Position numbers and translations under genes: made by a program. A stretch of 64,000 bases of DNA from Pseudomonas spelaei (lineage in GTDB: Bacteria; Pseudomonadota; Gammaproteobacteria; Pseudomonadales; Pseudomonadaceae), in NCBI RefSeq assembly GCF_009724245.1, contig NZ_WNNK01000013.1:62001-126000 (forward strand). The letters run 5' to 3'. Positions 1 to 7,980 of this stretch are shown one piece after another. Positions within the stretch are counted from its first letter, which is position 1. Each line of letters opens with the position of its first letter. The notes under the pieces were generated by a model. It did no database searches. It saw only the letters and a list, made by a program, of their open reading frames with translations, and was not told where the DNA came from.

Positions 1-173
1 ACCAGACCATTCTGGCGCTGGAACTTGCCCGAGTTCACTGCGTAGGTGAAGGCGACCGCGAGCAAGACGATGCTCAGCAGGATGATTGCCGGGTTGATTT
101 GTTTGCGCTGCGCGGGTTTGTCCACCGATGTCTCGGCAGGCGGTTGGGTACGGATGATCTGTGGTTCGGTCAT
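1..173 (-). CDS. YfcC-like carboxylate/amino-acid carrier, N-terminal part only
   Basis: Only the first 57 codons are in the window; the gene runs off the left edge. The reverse-strand ATG at 171-173 opens a hydrophilic leader of about 26 residues. A hydrophobic first membrane segment follows (NPAIILLSIVLLAVAFTYAV), then SGKFQRQNG. This layout (first helix followed by a GK(Y/F)QR-type turn) is typical of the YfcC/DcuC-like inner-membrane carriers for dicarboxylates or basic amino acids. The gene is downstream of, and in the same direction as, the LysR regulator at 286-1203, and a copy of an inverted motif also found upstream of that regulator lies about 105 bp before its start. The substrate cannot be told from this fragment. 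Confidence 0.5.
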   Translation of the reverse strand, partial: MTEPQIIRTQPPAETSVDKPAQRKQINPAIILLSIVLLAVAFTYAVNSGKFQRQNGL

Positions 174-279
174 GCTGGCTGCCCCGGGCGCGAGTCCTGT
201 CTGGGCAGGATCAACACGCTGTTATTGTTGTGGGTAGTGACGCTTGTGGGGCGGACACTAGGGCAAAGTTTTACCGGCC

Positions 280-294
280 ACAACGTTATGCGTG
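280..294. promoter_or_regulatory. Candidate LysR-regulator site, copy 1
   Basis: The 15-mer acaacgttatgcgtg here is the exact reverse complement of 1263-1277. It overlaps the last codons of the LysR gene and lies about 105 bp upstream of the YfcC-like gene start. The two copies bracket the regulator gene. That suits one protein controlling both its own promoter and its neighbour. The binding role is inferred. Confidence 0.4.
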
Positions 295-1203
295 GGGTGG
301 GTTGGGGTATGCGTTTTGTGCGGCCAGCCGTTGTTTGAGGTGCTCGGCAAAGGCGGTCACCACCTGCGAGCGTGGCTCATTGGCGCGAAATGCCAAGCCA
401 AACGCATAGGGCAATGCCGGTCGGAAGGGACGGATGACAATCGGCAAATGCAGAAAGTGACTGGCCAGCAAACCATTGACGATAGACACCCCGAGGCCTT
501 CGGCCACAAAGCTGCACGCGGCGCCCACCGAATGCACTTCCACCCGCACCTGGGGCGTCAGGTTGGCGGCGCGAAAGATCTGGTTCAATTCAGCCCGCAG
601 CGCTCGTTGTCGGCCCAGCATCACCAGCGGCACCTCCCGCAAATGCTGCACTTCGATAACCGCGTGGCGGGCCAGTGGATGGTCCATCGGCATCACACAC
701 ACGCCTTCGGTGTCCAGCACCGGCTCAGTCTCGAAGTCGGGAATCTCGGTGGGCAGTCGCACAAAACCCAGGTCGGCGGAACGGTCCAGTACGGCCCGTT
801 CGATCATGTCATAGGAGCCGGTCAGCAACTCGACGACGATGTCCTCACGGTCCTTGAGAAACTCGGCAACGATACGTGGCAACAGTTCCTGGGCCATGCT
901 GGTGGGCACCCCGACCTTGAGCAGGCTCTTGCGTGAGCGGCCCACGCGCATCTCATCGGCCAAGCGCTGGATACGCTGCATACCGTCCACCAGCCCGGCG
1001 ACTTCGGTGAGCAGTTCTTCCGCTTCCGGGGTGGCCATTAACCGACCTTTTTTACGCAGGAACAAAGCAAAGCCCAGCGCATCTTCCAACTGGCTTAACA
1101 AGCGGCTGACCGCTGATTGCGAAAGGCCCATACGCGTCGCTGCGCCGATGGTCGAGCCGGTGGACATGATCGCCTTGAAGGCTTCGAGCTGCTTGAGATT
1201 CAC
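286..1203 (-). CDS. LysR-family transcriptional regulator
   Basis: A 305-residue LysR-type regulator if the GTG at 1201-1203 is used, giving the usual family opening (VNLKQLEAFKAIMSTGS). An ATG at 1248 would add 15 residues. The open frame continues to 1503, but that part reads like non-coding sequence. The N-terminal winged helix-turn-helix is clear (AATRMGLSQSAVSRLLSQLE), followed by the periplasmic-binding-like effector domain to the C-terminus. It lies between a YfcC-like carrier gene on the same strand and an OprD-type porin gene on the other strand, so it probably controls uptake of one nutrient across both membranes. The effector is unknown. Confidence 0.85.
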   Translation of the reverse strand: MNLKQLEAFKAIMSTGSTIGAATRMGLSQSAVSRLLSQLEDALGFALFLRKKGRLMATPEAEELLTEVAGLVDGMQRIQRLADEMRVGRSRKSLLKVGVPTSMAQELLPRIVAEFLKDREDIVVELLTGSYDMIERAVLDRSADLGFVRLPTEIPDFETEPVLDTEGVCVMPMDHPLARHAVIEVQHLREVPLVMLGRQRALRAELNQIFRAANLTPQVRVEVHSVGAACSFVAEGLGVSIVNGLLASHFLHLPIVIRPFRPALPYAFGLAFRANEPRSQVVTAFAEHLKQRLAAQNAYPNPPHA

Positions 1204-1262
1204 CGTGATTTTCCTGTCGGTTGCGGCGGCGCAAGGGGCTTTGCGCATAGCCTGATGCGCTT

Positions 1263-1277
1263 CACGCATAACGTTGT
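1263..1277. promoter_or_regulatory. Candidate LysR-regulator site, copy 2
   Basis: cacgcataacgttgt, 60 bp upstream of the chosen LysR start and about 108 bp upstream of the porin start. It is the exact inverse of 280-294. It sits in the divergent lysR/porin control region, where a LysR-type box is expected. Confidence 0.45.
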
Positions 1278-1384
1278 CGGGCGTTCGATGAGGGGTTAGT
1301 GTCCGCCGCAATGCGACATGCCGTCCAGCCTGTCGCACGGTGCAACTGCCCATAAAATCGACAATAAGGCATTGGGGGGAATTT

Positions 1385-2608
1385 ATGCGTGAGCTGATCA
1401 CGAAGGGAGGATTTGTGTCTGTGGGCTTGCTGGCAGGCCTGTCATCGCAGTTGATGGCCCAGGGGTTTTGGGAGGACTCCCATGGCCGGTTGACCCTGCG
1501 CAATTACTACTTCAACGACGACTATCGCGACGGCGGCGAGGACCGTAAAGAGTGGGCCCAAGGTTTTTTGCTCAACCTGCAATCGGGCTATACCGAGGGT
1601 ACGGTGGGGTTCGGTCTGGATGCGCTGGGCCTGACAGGGATCCGGCTCGACTCCAGCCGCACCCATTCCGGCACCGGGTTGCTGCCGGTTCACGACGATG
1701 GTCGTGCAGCCAGCGAATATTCAAGCCTGGGCGTCACGGCGAAGATGCGCATCGGTGATACCGTCGTGAAAACCGGCACGCTGCTGCCGAAAATCCCGGT
1801 GCTGGTGCACAACGATGGCCGGCTGGTGCCGCAAACCTTTCAAGGCACTCAAGTCGAGTACACCGGTATTCGCAATCTGTATTTACACACTGGGCACCTG
1901 GAAAAATTCAAACAGCGCAACTCCACCGACAGCGTGGATATTTACCCCCAAGGCTACAGCGGAAAAAAGGGCAGCGACTTTGACTTCGCCGGTGCCACCT
2001 ATGCCTTCACGCCCACACTCAGCGGCACGTGGTATTACGGTGAAATGCGTGAGTTCTATCGCCAGCAATTTTTTGGACTGGTGCATAAACAGTCATTGGG
2101 CAGCGGCAGCCTGACCAGCGATTTGCGCTATTTCATCAGCAATGAAGCGGGCGAAGCGCGTAACGGCACGGTCGACAGTGACATGTTCAGCGGGTTGTTC
2201 ACCTATCGGTTGGGGGCGCAGGCGTTGGGCGTCGGTTACCAGAAAGTCACGGGCGATACCGCGCTGCCCTACGCCAGTGTGTCGACGGTGTACTCCTTCA
2301 GCAATGCCGGTGTCGGTAAATTCATCCAGGCCGGTGAGCAGACCTGGATGCTGCGTTACGACTATGACTTTGCTGCGGTGCTGCCAGGGCTGAGTTTCAT
2401 GACCCGCTACTACAAGGGCCAGAACGGCGACTTCAAGGGCCGCGAGGCGCGCGAGTGGGAGTCTGATACCAACCTGCGTTATGTAATTCAGGACAGTACT
2501 TTCAAAGGTTTGGGCGTCGAGTTGCGCAAGGCGACATACCGTTCAACCTATGCCAGTGACCGGGATAACTGGCGGTTTTACCTGACGTACGATCTAGCGC
2601 TCTGGTAG
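1385..2608 (+). CDS. OprD-family outer-membrane porin
   Basis: This 407-residue protein is predicted to be a substrate-specific outer-membrane channel of the OprD/Occ family. The ATG at 1385 follows a purine-rich ggggggaa site. It gives a signal peptide (MRELITKGGFVSVGLLAGLS, cleavage near LMAQG). The mature part begins with the family-typical region GFWEDSHGRLTLRNYYFNDD and continues as alternating beta-strand sequence. It ends in ...FYLTYDLALW, with an aromatic last residue as usual for beta-barrel proteins. A longer frame from 1340 would place residues ahead of the signal peptide and is rejected. It is divergent from the LysR regulator and probably controlled by it. The permeant is not deducible. 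Confidence 0.85.
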   Translation: MRELITKGGFVSVGLLAGLSSQLMAQGFWEDSHGRLTLRNYYFNDDYRDGGEDRKEWAQGFLLNLQSGYTEGTVGFGLDALGLTGIRLDSSRTHSGTGLLPVHDDGRAASEYSSLGVTAKMRIGDTVVKTGTLLPKIPVLVHNDGRLVPQTFQGTQVEYTGIRNLYLHTGHLEKFKQRNSTDSVDIYPQGYSGKKGSDFDFAGATYAFTPTLSGTWYYGEMREFYRQQFFGLVHKQSLGSGSLTSDLRYFISNEAGEARNGTVDSDMFSGLFTYRLGAQALGVGYQKVTGDTALPYASVSTVYSFSNAGVGKFIQAGEQTWMLRYDYDFAAVLPGLSFMTRYYKGQNGDFKGREAREWESDTNLRYVIQDSTFKGLGVELRKATYRSTYASDRDNWRFYLTYDLALW

Positions 2609-2694
2609 AGAACTGTTCTCATCCGGCGGCAATGCCGTTAGAGTACGCCGCGCCCGAGAACTGAGTCCCGGGCTTTTGCACATGGAGTTTTACC

Positions 2695-3030
2695 TTGAAC
2701 CACGTCAGTAAAATCGCTGCTTCCCTGTTGTTGGCCCTGGCCGTCAGTGGCTGCACCGGTACCGCGATGAAGACCCAGCAACTGGATTCGAGCCAATACA
2801 CCGTGATTGGCCACAGTGAAGCGACAGCCACCGGTATGCTGCTGTTGGGGTTCATCCCGATCAAGCAGAATAACCGTTTCGTGCGCGCTCAAACCGCTGC
2901 CATCCAGGCCAAGGGCGGCGACGCGATGATCAACACCCAAATCCAGGAAAACTGGTTCTGGGCGTGGGTGCTGACCGGCTACACCACCAAGGTGTCCGGT
3001 GATGTGGTCAAGCTGAAAACCGCTCAGTAA
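2695..3030 (+). CDS. Small predicted outer-membrane lipoprotein
   Basis: A 111-residue protein starting at a TTG with a ggag site about 8 bp upstream. The lipoprotein signal is clear: hydrophobic SLLLALAVSGC, lipobox ending at Cys20. The mature part is about 90 residues, with a hydrophobic stretch (TGMLLLGFIPI) and an aromatic patch (NWFWAWVLTGY). I do not recognise a named family with confidence; the size and pattern recall Trl-like small lipoproteins. It stands alone between the porin gene and the convergent glycosyltransferase, and a hairpin follows its stop. Confidence 0.7.
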   Translation: MNHVSKIAASLLLALAVSGCTGTAMKTQQLDSSQYTVIGHSEATATGMLLLGFIPIKQNNRFVRAQTAAIQAKGGDAMINTQIQENWFWAWVLTGYTTKVSGDVVKLKTAQ

Positions 3031-3039
3031 GGGCGTGAA

Positions 3040-3061
3040 GGAGCGCTTGTTCAAGCGCTCC
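3040..3061. terminator. Hairpin between convergent genes
   Basis: Perfect 10-bp arms (ggagcgcttg / caagcgctcc) with a 2-nt spacer, 10 bp after the lipoprotein stop and 9 bp before the end of the glycosyltransferase gene on the other strand. Only short T-runs follow. It probably terminates both transcripts. Confidence 0.6.
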
Positions 3062-3069
3062 TCTCTGAC

Positions 3070-4527
3070 TCACTGCTCTACAAAGTAGTAAGGCTGGCGA
3101 TTGACCGACATCTGTTTGATCACGGTGACGGGGGCCGCCAGTTGCTCGGTGCGATCGAGCAACGCCACATTGCCTGGCTTGGCGGCGAGGTAGCTTCTGA
3201 GCTCCGGCTCTGTCTGCAGGATCGGCAAGTACGCTTGCATGTAGAACACCCCGGCGCCCGCGATCCGCTCGTTCGGTTGATACAGCGCCACCTCTTTGCC
3301 CTCGGCCTGCAGTGCCTGGATCTGGCTGATCACCGGCACAAACGATTGGCGTACATCGGCTTTTGGCGCAAACCAGAACGCGGCGATCAGGTAGCAGGCC
3401 ACTACGAAGGTGAGGAGGCCTCCCACCAGCCCCCAACGATGGCCGTAGACGTGTTTGGCGAAGTGCGAGGTTTGTGTGCGGCCTTTCAGCCACTCCAGCA
3501 GTACCGCGCCATATTCCGCCGCGAGCACAGCAGCGGCAGGTGTCAGTGACATCAGGTACACCGTGCGCTTGCTCGACGCAAACGTCAGCAAGGTGAACTG
3601 CGCCACCAGCCACACACTGAAGAACAGCCGGTAACGGTTGCGCATCAGGCTTTTACGGAAGTGCCACAGCCCCAGGTACACCAGGATGTTCCAGGGCAAA
3701 AACGCTTCGGGTAATTTGGCGAGGTAGTAGTAGAACGGTTCGTAGTGACCGGCTTCGACGAAGGACCCGCTGAAACGCCCGACACTGTTGGTCAACAGCA
3801 CCTCGCGAACCGCCTGCATGCCGTCGCGCTGGAACAGAAAGCCCAGCCAGATCATCAACGGCACCAGGGCCAGCAGCGTGAACAGCCCAGGGCGAATCCA
3901 GTCGCCAAGTGTGAGGCGCTTATCCATCAGGCTGGTACTGGCCAGGTAGACAAAGATCACAATGCCCGGCATCGCCAGGCCCAGTACGCCTTTGCTCAAC
4001 GTGGCAATCAGCATCCCCAAGGTAAATAGCAGCCAGGTGCCGAGGTTGGAGGCCGAGCGCTCAGGCTCGGGGCGATTGGCCTGATAGAACGCCAACAAGG
4101 CCATGGTCACGCCCAGACTGAGCAGCGCATCCTCACCGACCCCACGCGAGTTACTCCAATAACTGCCCATGGTCGCCAGCATCAGCCCCGCGACAAACGC
4201 CAGGGTCTTTGGTCGACCAAACTTGCGCAACATCCCGTACAGCAACATCACGCTGAACAGGCCGGCAAACGCCGACGCCAGGCGTACCGCCCAAGTAGTG
4301 CCGCCAAACAGGCGAATCGCCCCGGCGTCGATCCACAGGCTTAACGGGGGTTTTTCCAGGAAGGGTTCCCGAAACAACCGAGGTACGACCCAGTCGTTGT
4401 CCAGGTGCATGGCCATGGCGATCCCGGCCACCCGGGCTTCGGTCGAGCCTTGCAACTCGTGATTGCCTAGGGCGAAGAAAAACAGCAGAGCAGCGAGCAG
4501 GAACAGCAGCGGAGCGGAGCGCGTCAT
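3070..4527 (-). CDS. GT39/ArnT-like membrane glycosyltransferase
   Basis: A 485-residue polytopic membrane protein of the GT39 (dolichyl-phosphate mannosyltransferase / ArnT) type. These enzymes move a sugar from a polyprenyl-phosphate carrier to an acceptor on the periplasmic face. The first helix is followed by the family's acidic/EKPP loop: GNHELQGSTEARVAGIAMAM, then FREPFLEKPPLSLWIDAGAI (about residues 20-70). Many further helices follow, and a smaller soluble C-terminal domain. It is shorter than ArnT (about 550 residues), so lipid A modification with aminoarabinose should not be assumed. It stands alone, convergent with the lipoprotein gene; no arn genes are nearby. Confidence 0.75.
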   Translation of the reverse strand: MTRSAPLLFLLAALLFFFALGNHELQGSTEARVAGIAMAMHLDNDWVVPRLFREPFLEKPPLSLWIDAGAIRLFGGTTWAVRLASAFAGLFSVMLLYGMLRKFGRPKTLAFVAGLMLATMGSYWSNSRGVGEDALLSLGVTMALLAFYQANRPEPERSASNLGTWLLFTLGMLIATLSKGVLGLAMPGIVIFVYLASTSLMDKRLTLGDWIRPGLFTLLALVPLMIWLGFLFQRDGMQAVREVLLTNSVGRFSGSFVEAGHYEPFYYYLAKLPEAFLPWNILVYLGLWHFRKSLMRNRYRLFFSVWLVAQFTLLTFASSKRTVYLMSLTPAAAVLAAEYGAVLLEWLKGRTQTSHFAKHVYGHRWGLVGGLLTFVVACYLIAAFWFAPKADVRQSFVPVISQIQALQAEGKEVALYQPNERIAGAGVFYMQAYLPILQTEPELRSYLAAKPGNVALLDRTEQLAAPVTVIKQMSVNRQPYYFVEQ

Positions 4528-4698
4528 GGATTCAGGCTACCGTGGGCAAGGGACCGTTCGGGGGAACGGTTCGGGCAATCGGTGAGTATACGAGGGCGAT
4601 TCTTAACAATTCGTGAATGAGTGATGGGTTTTTGTGAGGCTAGCCTTAATGTCGATCAGCTAAGCGAAGGCAGGGCCTCAAGACAGAGAAGATCAAAG

Positions 4699-4796
4699 GT
4701 GGGAGCTGGCTTGCCTGCGATGGCGTCGGTACTGCAAACATGGATGTTGCCTGACCCACCGCCATCGCAGCCTCGCTAAAGCTCGACAGCTCCCAC
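4699..4796. repeat. REP-type inverted repeat
   Basis: The outer arms gtgggagct (4699-4707) and agctcccac (4788-4796), and the inner arms tgcgatggcg (4716-4725) and cgccatcgca (4760-4769), form an interrupted hairpin. The opening gtgggagctggcttgcctgc resembles the widespread P. fluorescens REP elements. It is non-coding; an open frame across it is repeat sequence only. Confidence 0.7.
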
Positions 4797-4853
4797 ACGG
4801 GATTGCCTTCATCCCTTAACTGACAGGCATTAAGGCCGGTCTGGCATTGGCAT

Positions 4854-5041
4854 AGGTATCTACATATCTTTTGCGTCCTGCGAAAACCCTGTAGCCGCTG
4901 CCGAGGCACGAGGCTGAGATGCGGTCCGCAGGACCGCCTTGGGGCCGCTTCGCTGCCCATCGCAGCCTCGTACCTCGGCAGCGGCTACAGGATTTCAGGG
5001 ATTTCAGGGGGGCAGGGATTTCAAGAAATGTGTAGATACCT
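4854..5041. repeat. REPIN-like nested inverted repeat
   Basis: 29-bp arms at 4888-4916 and 4963-4991 match as inverse complements except at one position; their outer ends read cctgtagccgctgccgagg and cctcggcagcggctacagg. A second, outer inverted pair (aggtatctacat at 4854-4865 and atgtgtagatacct at 5028-5041) frames it. Two REPs in inverted orientation are the usual REPIN form, mobilised in trans by RAYT proteins; no RAYT gene is in the window. With the preceding REP it fills the 4528-5054 intergenic gap. Confidence 0.7.
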
Positions 5042-5054
5042 GGGCTGGTAGTGG

Positions 5055-6077
5055 TTAAGGCAACTTCAGGCTGGGCAATGCCGCTTTGCCTTGTGCCGAC
5101 AGCACTGGCGCCAGTTGGTCCCAGGTGAAACTCAATTCATTGTCGCAACCGTCACCGGTGGCGGGCGTCGAGAGTTGCAGGCCTTGGGTGTTGAAGCTCA
5201 GGTCGAAGGTCGAGTAGCTGGTGACCGCCGGGCAGCCTTCGTCCACGGGGGTTTGCTTTTCCAACCAGGCGCTGAACGTGGGGGACAGTTTTACTTCGCC
5301 GGAGTAGGGGTCATACCATTTCTGACGACCGCCAAGCCAGGTCCAGGGATCTACGCTTTCACCGGTTTGCAGGTTCCAGGTGTGCAGGCCCCAACTGATA
5401 CCGTTGCGACCGAAGCCTGCGGTCCAGCGGTAAAACTTGACGGTGATCCACCGGGACGACCAATACGTGGGGTCGACCGTGATTTCACTGGTGTTGGCAG
5501 AGCCGCTACGGCCCAGGTACTCACGTCGTTCGCTGAAAAACTCTTTCTGGCCCTCGGGGCTGACGGCCAGACGTGCCAGTTGCTGATTGATCTTCTGGAT
5601 CGCCGGGCTATCGCCATCCAGCTTGAAGGTGACTTGAGCACCTTGGGTTTTGACTTGATAGCGATGTTCGCCGAAGGTTTTTTTCTCCACCTTGGCGGGC
5701 AGTGGTGCGGCTTCCATTGGCGCGTTATAGGCGTCGCTGCCACAGCCCTCGGTGCTTGCCCGCTTCAGCGTCAACGTTAACGGCGTAGCGCCTGCGGCTT
5801 TGCTCCAGGTTCCCGTCAGCGTATCGCCCTGGGGTTCATCCAACTGCCAGAACCCGGTTTTACCTTCCTCCGCCCAGGGTTCACCGGCCTTTTCTTGAGC
5901 CAGTTGGATCGGTGCGAGGAAGCGCTGGTAGTAGTAACTGCCGCCGGTGTCGGGTGCCGCGTTGAAACAGGCGGTGATCGGTGTCTTGCCGAGTGTGCCT
6001 TGCCAGACGCCAGCGAGGTCTGCATGGGCGAAGGTCGAGACGGTGGCGAGGGTCAGAAGCAGGGCGGGTTTGAGCAT
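5055..6077 (-). CDS. Secreted/periplasmic protein of unknown function
   Basis: A 340-residue protein from the ATG at 6075-6077. It begins with a clean signal peptide (MLKPALLLTLATVSTFAHA, then DLAGVWQG); the longer frame upstream is rejected for that reason. The N-terminal part (LAGVWQGTLGKTPITACF) is like the opening of small beta-barrel domains of the 'x-G-x-W-x-G' type. The rest is rich in Trp, Tyr and Gly. Cys residues at about 40, 120, 290 and 315 suggest disulphides. I do not recognise a family. It is monocistronic between the REPIN and the fusion oxidoreductase gene. Confidence 0.6.
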   Translation of the reverse strand: MLKPALLLTLATVSTFAHADLAGVWQGTLGKTPITACFNAAPDTGGSYYYQRFLAPIQLAQEKAGEPWAEEGKTGFWQLDEPQGDTLTGTWSKAAGATPLTLTLKRASTEGCGSDAYNAPMEAAPLPAKVEKKTFGEHRYQVKTQGAQVTFKLDGDSPAIQKINQQLARLAVSPEGQKEFFSERREYLGRSGSANTSEITVDPTYWSSRWITVKFYRWTAGFGRNGISWGLHTWNLQTGESVDPWTWLGGRQKWYDPYSGEVKLSPTFSAWLEKQTPVDEGCPAVTSYSTFDLSFNTQGLQLSTPATGDGCDNELSFTWDQLAPVLSAQGKAALPSLKLP

Positions 6078-6215
6078 GAGGTATCGGACTTCCGGTTGTC
6101 TGATAGTGTGGGTTTCAGGTGCCGCTGGAACGGTGTCGACTATAACGGCTTGCAAGTGTAGCTACATTGAAGGCGAACGATCTGCCGACCGGATCGTTCG
6201 CCTTGGGGCGTTGAT

Positions 6216-7895
6216 TCAATGGGGCGCAGTGGCTTCTCCGATCAGAATGTCCTCAAAGAACGCGCCGACCGCTTCGGTGGGGTGGCACAACTGGATTTCC
6301 AGGACCCAGACCATCTCGCTCGGTACGATCTCCAGCTCAGCCAGTTTTGTATCGCCAAACAAGGCATGAGGGAAATCGGCGATGCGATGCCCGGCGAGAT
6401 TGCGCTCCAGCGCCCAACCTTTTGCGGCCGCGCTGTGCTGAGCGAAATCGTACAGCTCCTGGCCAGTCAGCCCGCGGTGCCAGGCTTCGCGGGTTTCGTT
6501 GAATACTTCATGCAGCGCTTTGACGCACGCCTCGTATAGCGGGTGCTCACCAAACACAAACGTGTCGCCATAGTCGCCCTCATAACCGTCCCACACCGGG
6601 CCGAGATCGACCACGGCAATATCGGTCGCGCGGAGCTTGCGCTGCGGATCGATACCCTGGCGTGGTGTGCGAATGGTGTCTTCACCAAACCGGATATAGG
6701 TTGGATGCCACGTGTGGGAGGCGCCCATGATCTGCAACTGTTGATTGGCCATATCGATGGCTTCGGCCGTGGTCATCCCGACGCGCAGTTGACTGGCAAT
6801 CAACGCCAGGGCGCGTACCGACTGCTCGCGGGCCGCCAACATGCCGTCCAGTGAATAGCGCGGGCCGACTTTTTCCCAGACCGGGTCCAGCGGTTTGGCT
6901 CCTGGAGTGGGTTGCGACAGGCCGCTGGGCACAAAGGCCTCAGCGACAAACCGATGAGCCGACAGGCCGGCCGCGAGGCATTGCTCGCGGACCGTGCAGA
7001 TCATTGAGCTGTTCCCGCAGGCGTAGACCTGGGCATCCGCCCAACGATGCTTTTGCCCAAGCGCAACCTGCTGTACCTGGGATTCTGAGGACAAGACCGC
7101 GTGCCAGGAAAAACGCGGGTGCGTGGTGATGGCTTGGTCGAGGAAGTCGCGGTCGTAAAAATCCGCCGGCCATGCGCCGCCCCAATACAACGTCACCTCG
7201 GCATTGCGCTCCAGTGCGCTGAGCAGCAGCGGTTTGACGCCGGCATAGCCGGTTCCGGTGGCGAACAGCACGAGCGGGCGATCATCATCGTGCTGCCAGG
7301 TACACGCACCGAACGGGCCCTCCAGCGTGAGTGTGTCGCCCACCTCCAGTGTCGCCAGCCTGCGCTCGGAGAACAGCCCGCCGCTGACCCGGCGAATATG
7401 AAACACCAGTTGGCCGTGATCCTGTGCCGGCAGATTGGCAATCGAGAAGCAGCGGCTATCGCCCTCATCGAGGCGAAACTTGACGTACTGACCGGCACGC
7501 ACCTCAAGCGCCTCCAGGCCGTCGGGCTTGAGCACCAACTCGGTGATATCAACGCTCAGGGCGCGTTTACTCAACACATGCGCGGTGACTTCCAGCGTCG
7601 GCGTGTCCAGCGACCAGCCGGGGATTTCCAGGCGCATATCGGCGCAGGCATGGCTCTGGCACAGCAGCAATTCATCGTCGGCGAGGGGGTAAGACGGGGC
7701 TGGGGCGCCTGGCAGCAGAACCTTGTCACGGTATTGGCCTCCCATGACTTTGACCTTGCACGAACCACAAGCACCCCGACGGCACGAGAACGGCACTGAC
7801 AGTCCACTGGCGAGCATGGCGTCGAGCAGCAACTCTTCACCGGCCTCGAAGGTTTTGCCCGAGGGCGATAATTCAATGACATGACGTGTGTTCAT
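6216..7895 (-). CDS. Ferredoxin/flavin reductase fused to an M24-type metallopeptidase
   Basis: A 559-residue protein starting at the ATG 7893-7895; the open frame upstream of that overlaps the divergent regulator and is a shadow. Residues 1-90 are a plant-type 2Fe-2S ferredoxin with ligands Cys38, Cys43, Cys46 and Cys79. Residues 100-320 are an FAD/NAD(P)H reductase: the flavin motif RCFS is at 148-151 and the nucleotide-binding stretch LFATGTGYAG at about 210-219. This arrangement matches CDP-glucoseen/phenol hydroxylase-type reductases. Residues 340-559 look like a pita-bread peptidase (M24, creatinase/aminopeptidase P class). Its putative metal ligands are Asp430, Asp441 or Asp444, His503, Glu533 and Glu548. 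The join is in frame with no stop. The gene is divergent from a MocR regulator that probably controls it. Substrate unknown; the fusion is unusual. Confidence 0.75.
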   Translation of the reverse strand: MNTRHVIELSPSGKTFEAGEELLLDAMLASGLSVPFSCRRGACGSCKVKVMGGQYRDKVLLPGAPAPSYPLADDELLLCQSHACADMRLEIPGWSLDTPTLEVTAHVLSKRALSVDITELVLKPDGLEALEVRAGQYVKFRLDEGDSRCFSIANLPAQDHGQLVFHIRRVSGGLFSERRLATLEVGDTLTLEGPFGACTWQHDDDRPLVLFATGTGYAGVKPLLLSALERNAEVTLYWGGAWPADFYDRDFLDQAITTHPRFSWHAVLSSESQVQQVALGQKHRWADAQVYACGNSSMICTVREQCLAAGLSAHRFVAEAFVPSGLSQPTPGAKPLDPVWEKVGPRYSLDGMLAAREQSVRALALIASQLRVGMTTAEAIDMANQQLQIMGASHTWHPTYIRFGEDTIRTPRQGIDPQRKLRATDIAVVDLGPVWDGYEGDYGDTFVFGEHPLYEACVKALHEVFNETREAWHRGLTGQELYDFAQHSAAAKGWALERNLAGHRIADFPHALFGDTKLAELEIVPSEMVWVLEIQLCHPTEAVGAFFEDILIGEATAPH

Positions 7896-7939
7896 AAAGA
7901 CCTCGGGGTGAATGAGGCTTGATTGTTGCGCTAGACTTA

Positions 7940-7980
7940 GGACCATTAGAACCTCCAGTTTTGGATAATTCAGATGGTCC
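7940..7980. promoter_or_regulatory. Candidate operator in the MocR/fusion-gene divergent promoter
   Basis: Inverted arms ggaccat (7940-7946) and atggtcc (7974-7980), 27 bp apart, in the 78-bp gap between two divergent genes. The right arm overlaps the MocR start codon, so binding there would also block its translation start region. MocR proteins usually regulate the divergent neighbour. Binding is inferred. Confidence 0.35.

Noticed and set aside
4646..4960. 104-codon reverse open frame between the GT39 gene and the secreted-protein gene
   Set aside because: It translates the REP/REPIN repeats; the inverted repeats explain the sequence.
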